Assembly: GCF_015706575.1 (NCBI RefSeq)
Contig: NW_024037051.1
Span: 12,993,016 to 13,057,015, forward strand
Reading direction: 5' to 3'
Source: Patiria miniata
Lineage: Eukaryota; Echinodermata; Asteroidea; Valvatida; Asterinidae
DNA length: 64,000 nt
Shown: positions 58,226 to 64,000 of the stretch, piece after piece
Numbering within the stretch: the stretch's first letter is position 1
How the letters are laid out: the number at the start of each line of letters is the position of its first letter
Made by a program: the position numbers and the translations under genes
The notes under the pieces: generated by a model
Seen by the model: only the letters and a program-made list of their open reading frames with translations
What the model was told of the DNA's origin: nothing
Database searches by the model: none

Positions 58226-60014
58226 AACATCTAACTTTGCCAAATTTCACTAATAAAGCAAGGATAATGACTTACATCTGAAATTTTCCAGAAACATCTG
58301 ATTTTGCCCAATTTTGCTAAAATGCAAGGTAAACCCCTTACAATTTGAAATTTTTCATAAACATCGAATTTTTACCAAATTTCACTAAAAAAAAAAGTAA
58401 GGTTAATTCCTTACACCGGAATTTTTTTCAGAAACATCTGATTTTGCCCAATTTTGCTAATATATGCAAGGTTCACCCCTTACAATTTGAGATTTTTTCA
58501 TAAAAATCTCATTTTGCACAATTTTGCTTAAAATGCAAGGTTAACCCCTTTCAATCTGCAATTTTCCAGAAACATCTGATTGTGCCCTAATTTGGCAAAG
58601 GTTAACCCCTTACAATTTTTGATTTTACATACAAATCTGATTTTTCCCATTTTTGCTAAAAATGCAAAGTGAACCCTTTACAATCTGAAGTTTTTCATGA
58701 ACACCTGGTTTTGCCGCATTTTGCTAAAAAAAGCAAGGTTCACCCCTAACAATTTGAAATTTTTCATGCACATTAAAATTTGCCCAATTTTACCAAGAAC
58801 CAAGGTTAACCCCCTTACATCTGAAATTTTTCAGAAACATCTGATTTTGCCCAATTTTGCTAAAAATTGCAAGGTTCACCCCTTACAATTTGAGATTTTT
58901 CATAAAAATCTGATATTGCCCAGTTTTGCTAAAAATGCCAGATTAACCCCTTTCAATCTGCAATTTTCCTGAAACATCTGATTTTGCCCTATTTGGGCAA
59001 AGGTTAACCTCTTACAATTTTTGTATTTTCATACAAATCTGTTTTTTTCCAATTTTGCTAAAAATGCAAGGTGAACCCCTTACAATCTGACATTTTTCAT
59101 TCACGTCTTATTTTGCCAAATATCACTAAAAAAGCAAAGTTAACCCCTTACAATCTGAAATTTTCCAGAAAGATCTGATTTCGCTAAAATTACAAGGTTC
59201 ACCCCTTACAATTTGAGATTTTTCATAAATATTTTAATTTGCCCAATGTTACTTGAAAAGCAAGGTTAACCCCTTACAGTTTGAAAATTTTTCATTCACA
59301 TCTTATTTTGCCAAATATCACTAAAAAAGCAAGGTTAACCCCTTACAATCTGAAATTTTCCAGAAAGATCTGATTTTGCCCAATTTCGCTAAAAATACAA
59401 GGTTCACCCCTTACAATTTGAAATTTTTCATGAACATCTAACTTTGCCAAATTTCACTAAAAAAGCAAGGATAATCCCTTTCATCTGAAATTTTCCAGAA
59501 ACATCTGATTTTGCCTAATTTTGCTTAAATGCAAGGTTAACCCCTTTCAACCTGCAATTTTCCTGAAACATCTGATTTTGCCCTAATTGGGGAAAGGTTA
59601 ACCTCTTACAATTTTTGATTTTTCATACAAATCTGATTTTTCCCAATTTTGCTAAAAATGCAAGGTGAACCCCTTACAATTTGAGATTGTTCATAAGCAT
59701 TTAAATTTGCTCAATTTTACTAAAAAGCAAGGTTAACCCCTTACAATTTGAAATTTTTCATTCACATCTTATTTTGCCAAATATCACTAAAAAAAAAGCA
59801 AGGTTAACCCCTTACAATTTGAAATTTTTCAGAAAGATCTGATTTTGCCCAATTTCGCTAAAAAATGCAAGGTTCACCCCTTAAAGTTTGAAATGTTTCA
59901 TAAACATCTAAATTTTACTAAAAATGCAAGGTTTACCCCTTACAAGCTGCAATTTTCCAGAAACATCTGATTTTTCCCAATTTGGCTAAAATGTAAGTTT
60001 AACCCCTTGCAAAC
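58226..60014 (-). repeat. 70-bp satellite array 8 (-)
   Basis: This is the continuation of array 7 after E2, about 25 monomers, leading into the reverse complement of unit U as at 18.2 kb. It closely resembles array 3 (16405-18200). Confidence 0.9.
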
Positions 60015-61495
60015 TGTTCAATGAATATAAGAGGTGTCCCATTTGACTTTTTTAAAACAAATTATTTTTCCAGTTTTTAGGGTTTAAAGGAATTTTCTCT
60101 TTTTCCTTTCTCTTTGGTTGTTGCTATATTTTGCGAATTAACTCATTCGTATGGAATGCTCATAGTCAATAAAAGAATGTTTCACACATAGGGGGCCTAA
60201 ATTATATTTTTAAAAATTAAATAGAGACGCATTGATCGTGCTATCATATACCATTCTATTACTATTGCGAATTACTGTATTGTTTGGAATGCTCACAATT
60301 AAAGACACGTTATTTGAAAGATGTATAAATATTATTTATATTACAATGTACATCTTTATTCTTTCCCGGTATAATTTATGGCGTTTCTTACGTCAATTGG
60401 CAATCGCGTCATTATATAATGATAGTCAAATTGATCAAACGAAACTCCGTTTTGATTATTATAGTCAATTATGAACTATTCATTGATTTATGACATACAC
60501 CTTTGTTTCAATTTTGATACTACCCGTAGACCTGCCGAGCAGCTGTAGATATCAAACTAAACCAAAGTATAAAAGATAGAGGGTCAAAAAAAATCAAAAA
60601 GTTATGTGCTAGTCAAGCTTTCAGGGATCGGTCTGAGCCATAACAATGCCCCAGCCGATCCCTTAGTTCTCTTCCGGGGTCTCGGCGTCCCCGACTAATA
60701 CACACTTCCTTCCCTATCCATCCATATAACCCCGGAGGGCCAGGCACCATGTAAAAGCAAAGAGCTAAGGGAGGAACAGGGCGGCCCCTAAGCCCTGATC
60801 CTCCGAGTGGACCACATGCCCTGAACCTGTACGAAGGCGCCAACCTGGAACTCGCGGACAGTACCAGCAGCAGTGCTTACCGATTAAGCTAAGGTACTGT
60901 TGGTACTTTACGACGGGAAATTAAATCTCTTATAGTAAATGATTGAACTCCTACGTTAAAAACTAAAAAGACACCAGCGGGATTCGAACCCGGGACCCCG
61001 CTAACCGTGGACGACGAATCGTAACCACTCGGCCATTCCGTTACCTTAGAATTGTCCTTAAACGGAGAAAAGTTGTCTTTATAGGTGAGCAAACGCGCCA
61101 GGAAGATTACTGGGTCCATTTGCTTTACCTTAATGGGTAAAAACAAGTCGATATAATGAGCCAAGTGTGTTTGGTTTGTTAGGAAGCTGCATAACACAGC
61201 CTAATGTGCAAAACAGTCGTGTGCTAGGCGGATCATTACGCAACAATGAACACCGCAATTGTGTATTTTCAAAAGGCAGACGCGTAGATTTCTACTCTTT
61301 GTATCTGGGCACATATAGATTCTCACCTCCCTCTTCAGCTATTTCGACTTTCTTAAAAAGAAAAATAGAGACTGTCAGCGAATCTCCGGGAGTTGAAATA
61401 AGGATCGTCCCCTCGATAGACCTCAGACTCAGTAAAGTTCAACATTGGGCTCTTTTTCAACAGCTGTTTTTGCGGAAACTTTACATCTGGATTTT
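60015..61495 (-). repeat. Interspersed unit U, copy 4 (-)
   Basis: This is the uninterrupted reverse-complement copy, nearly identical to the two halves at 18200-18950 and 20223-20955. It shows the empty site of the foldback transposon (gagctaaggg at about 60762). Confidence 0.85.
60969..61044 (-). repeat. tRNA-like module in unit U, copy 4
   Basis: On the minus strand it has the same A box, B box and spacing as copies 1 and 2, with a five-T terminator. The acceptor strands do not pair. Confidence 0.6.
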
Positions 61496-61596
61496 TTAGA
61501 AGCATCTGATTTTGCCCAATTTTAGTAAAATATGCTCCAAATTTTGCTAAAAAGCAAGGTTAACCCCTTACCATTTTAGATTTTTCCAGTGTTGTA
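61496..61596 (-). repeat. Short 70-bp satellite stretch (-), second copy
   Basis: The U-to-minisatellite junction of 20956-21054 is repeated here with few changes. Confidence 0.75.
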
Positions 61597-61740
61597 GTCG
61601 AGGCCACAACCTCCGAGGCCGAGGCGAAGGCCGAGGCCACAACCTCCGAGGCCAAGGCCGAGGCCACAACCGCGAGGCCAAGGCCAAGGCCGAGACCACC
61701 ACCTCCGAGGCCAAGGCCGAGGCCAAGGCCAGCTATCAAA
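61597..61740. repeat. GGCCGA minisatellite 3
   Basis: The counterpart of 21055-21195, with a different number and order of gaggcc/aaggcc hexamers, so it has changed since the two copies separated. Confidence 0.85.
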
Positions 61741-63301
61741 ACACGTAATAAAATATAAATCACTAAAACAAAGCTAAGATTATGTTGAAGTTTTAACATC
61801 TTTTTAGTTGAATTCACTGAGTTTTGGAGTGCCTGGCTTACAAATTAAGGCTTGCAATGGGTTTCCTCTTGTAGGGAGTTCGGCGAATTTAATTTTTTAA
61901 AGAAAGAAATCTCAAGTTTTGTATCACTGAAAGCAAATTACACAACAAAATCAATGGCGTTTGAATCAGGCTCATAGGTGTTCGCCCTTTGGAGATACAA
62001 CAATTTAAATGGCCAAATTTTGAGTTTCTATTCTGAAAGATTTACATCATTTACTTTTAGCCTGTTTTATAAATCTTATTTTCAAAACCTATCAAAATGC
62101 TCAATATCATAGGAATCCCCATTAAATAAACAACAACTTGATTTTTGAATCAGGTTTTTACCACTCATAACCAAAAAGTTACGACCCCCCCCCCCCCGAC
62201 CTTCGCACTGTCCATGCGCGCGCCGAGCAAACACCGCGATGCGACCAGACAATGCCAGACGGCCCGCCGTTACGCACGGGCAAAGCATAGTTCCAATCCC
62301 GCTCCACACAAGGGGATAAGTGTCCACGCATTATCACTGTTAATACCGCGGTACCAGACAAAGTCTGGCAATGGCCAATCCCGCTCCAAACAACACGGAA
62401 ACACGGAAAATGCGTGCATGATATCACTCAGTTCATCAAAATGACCATGAATTCTCGGATCATCCGATTTGAATCCAATGGCTTCAAAGAATTTTAAGAT
62501 CATGGCAAGAGGTAGGGAGTCCAGAGGTTTTGGCCGTATATCTGTAACCACGAAAAATTAGTCAATTTAAACCGTGCTTATACATGTAATAAGTATCAAC
62601 ATGGCTCTAAAAATACAAAAAAGTATCCTGGTACATGTACCACGAGGAATACTGACTCCTATTATTAAAACATTCATTCAGAACTTTGCATTCATTTGGA
62701 TGGAAAAACGAATTCTGAAATCGCGCTTTCCATATCGACCATTTGCGCCAAACATTACCGTGTGAGCCGGAATTTTCATTTAAATCACCGTGTAAAAATA
62801 AAATCTACTTGATAAATCGTAATTGTTTTTATCATATCTTTATGGAAGAAAAATAGTACGGAATAGTACACTCGATCGTACCCAGAAAGTTCAGACTTTT
62901 ACTGAAACAGTGGCCTATACAAAGAAATGATTAAGCTTGCCGCACCTTGCCGCAAATCATTTTTAAGGGTCGGGGTACAGAGGCGAAACGTGAACATTTT
63001 GTACAACACTGCAACCAGACTAGTCTACTTTCACATGTTATTGTACGCAAGTGGGATTGGTGCCAGACTTATGTAGTCTGGCACGCGGTAACAGTTATAA
63101 CGCTTGCACGCACGTGGAAAGCTGAAGCGCAGGCTAGGCGAAGATGCTATGTACGTGAGTACGTTCAATGCAACCATTTCCAGTTCATTCGTGCGTACAC
63201 TGTATATGCGTTCGTTTCACGGAACCCACTACGGCAGAATCTCGAGGGTTTGATACGGTAAAAAAATTAAAATTAATTAGAATAGAAAACACATCAAAAA
63301 G
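61741..63301. repeat. Interspersed unit V, copy 2
   Basis: Nearly identical to 21196-22780, with small indels (the C run is shorter, near 62186-62197). It has no gene. Short open frames differ in length between the copies. Confidence 0.8.
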
Positions 63302-63450
63302 GGCGGCCTCGAGCCGGCCTCGACCGATTCGTCGAGGCCGGAAGGCTCCGAGGCCGAGGCTAAGGCCGAGGCCTTGCACCTCCAAGGCCAAGGCCGAGGC
63401 CGAGGCCATGAAAATCGGCCTCGAGGCCGGCCTGGAGGCCGAGGCCGGCC
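63302..63450. repeat. GGCCGA minisatellite 4 with hairpin
   Basis: The counterpart of 22781-22893, including the CCGGCCTCGAC hairpin, here longer and followed directly by satellite monomers instead of the aacatcgcacata minisatellite. Confidence 0.8.
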
Positions 63451-63454
63451 TCGA

Positions 63455-63910
63455 GACCACAAACTGGATTTTTCATACAAATCTGATTTTGCCAAATTTT
63501 ACTAAATATACAAGGTACACCTCTTACAATTTAATTTTTTTCATAAACATTTCTTTTTGCCCAATTTTGCTAGAAATACAAGGTTAAGCCCTAACAATCT
63601 GCAATTTTCCAGAATCATCTGATGGTGTCCTATTTTGCTAAAAAAAAATGCAAGGTTAACCCCTTACTATTTGAATTTTTTTCATGAACATCTAATTTTT
63701 CCCAATCTTATTCAAAAAGCAAGGTTAACCCCTTACAATCTGCAATTTTCCAGAAACATTTGATTTTTTCCCATTTTCGCTTTTAAAAAAATGCGAGGTT
63801 AACCCCTTACAATTTGAAATGTTTCATAAACATCTAACCCCATACAATCTGCAATTTTCCAGAAACATCTGATTTTTTCCCGATTTTGCCAAAAAAAAAT
63901 GCAAGGTTAA
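63455..63910 (-). repeat. 70-bp satellite array 9 (-)
   Basis: About six minus-oriented monomers follow unit V. The remaining ~90 bases to the window end show only an A run and a CG-rich stretch (tgcgcgcgcgtagcc). Confidence 0.85.
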
Positions 63911-64000
63911 GGCAAAAAAAAAAACCAAGTCTCCGGTTTCTGGTATGCGCGCGCGTAGCCGTAGCCATGCGCGTCGGCAAAATGAAAAAGGTTTGTTTTC

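Overview
This window comes from a repeat-rich animal genome. The evidence is a spliced gene with GT-AG introns (plus one GC-AG), a eukaryotic 5S rRNA sequence, non-LTR and tyrosine-recombinase-type retrotransposons, and many MITE-like DNA elements. The frequent GGCCTA words, the foldback elements and the Ngaro-like retroelement suggest a marine deuterostome, most likely an echinoderm. That assignment is an inference.

Layout. 1-4.2 kb: a single 5S rRNA copy, a broken LINE split by a small hAT-type MITE with a clear 8-bp target duplication, and further LINE debris. 4.2-23.4 kb: arrays of a ~70-bp satellite and an interspersed unit ('U', 4.93-6.37 kb) that recurs inverted at 18.2-20.95 kb, with a 5.9-kb noncoding element (family E2) nested between. 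A foldback transposon with a CTA duplication sits inside the inverted U, followed by GGCCGA minisatellites and unit 'V'. 23.4-34.3 kb: the gene island. One phase-consistent seven-exon gene (CDS 25373-31764, 1381 codons plus stop) encodes a long Ser-rich protein ending in a protein kinase domain. A 217-bp tandem duplication carrying CRE-type sites follows it. 34.3-64 kb: a second U - satellite - inverted satellite - inverted U arrangement, into which three more large elements are nested: E3 (36047-42677), E4 (43778-49650) and E2 again (51122-58225). A second copy of V and its minisatellites follows.

The main finding is that E2, E3 and E4 share one architecture: A1 - interior - B1 - A2 - spacer - B2. 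This is the split-direct-repeat layout of Ngaro/PAT-type tyrosine-recombinase retrotransposons. E4 supports the reading because it encodes, in the matching orientation, a gag-like protein with zinc knuckles, an RT-RNase H and an SGNH hydrolase, but no recognisable tyrosine recombinase. E2 and E3 have about 5 kb of noncoding interior. All three begin with about 4 nt followed by a perfect hairpin, carry a CT-rich tract exactly at the end of A2, and appear to insert at A|A with no clear target duplication. All four insertions lie in the same 70-bp satellite. By eye, the paired repeats within each element are almost identical, implying recent movement.
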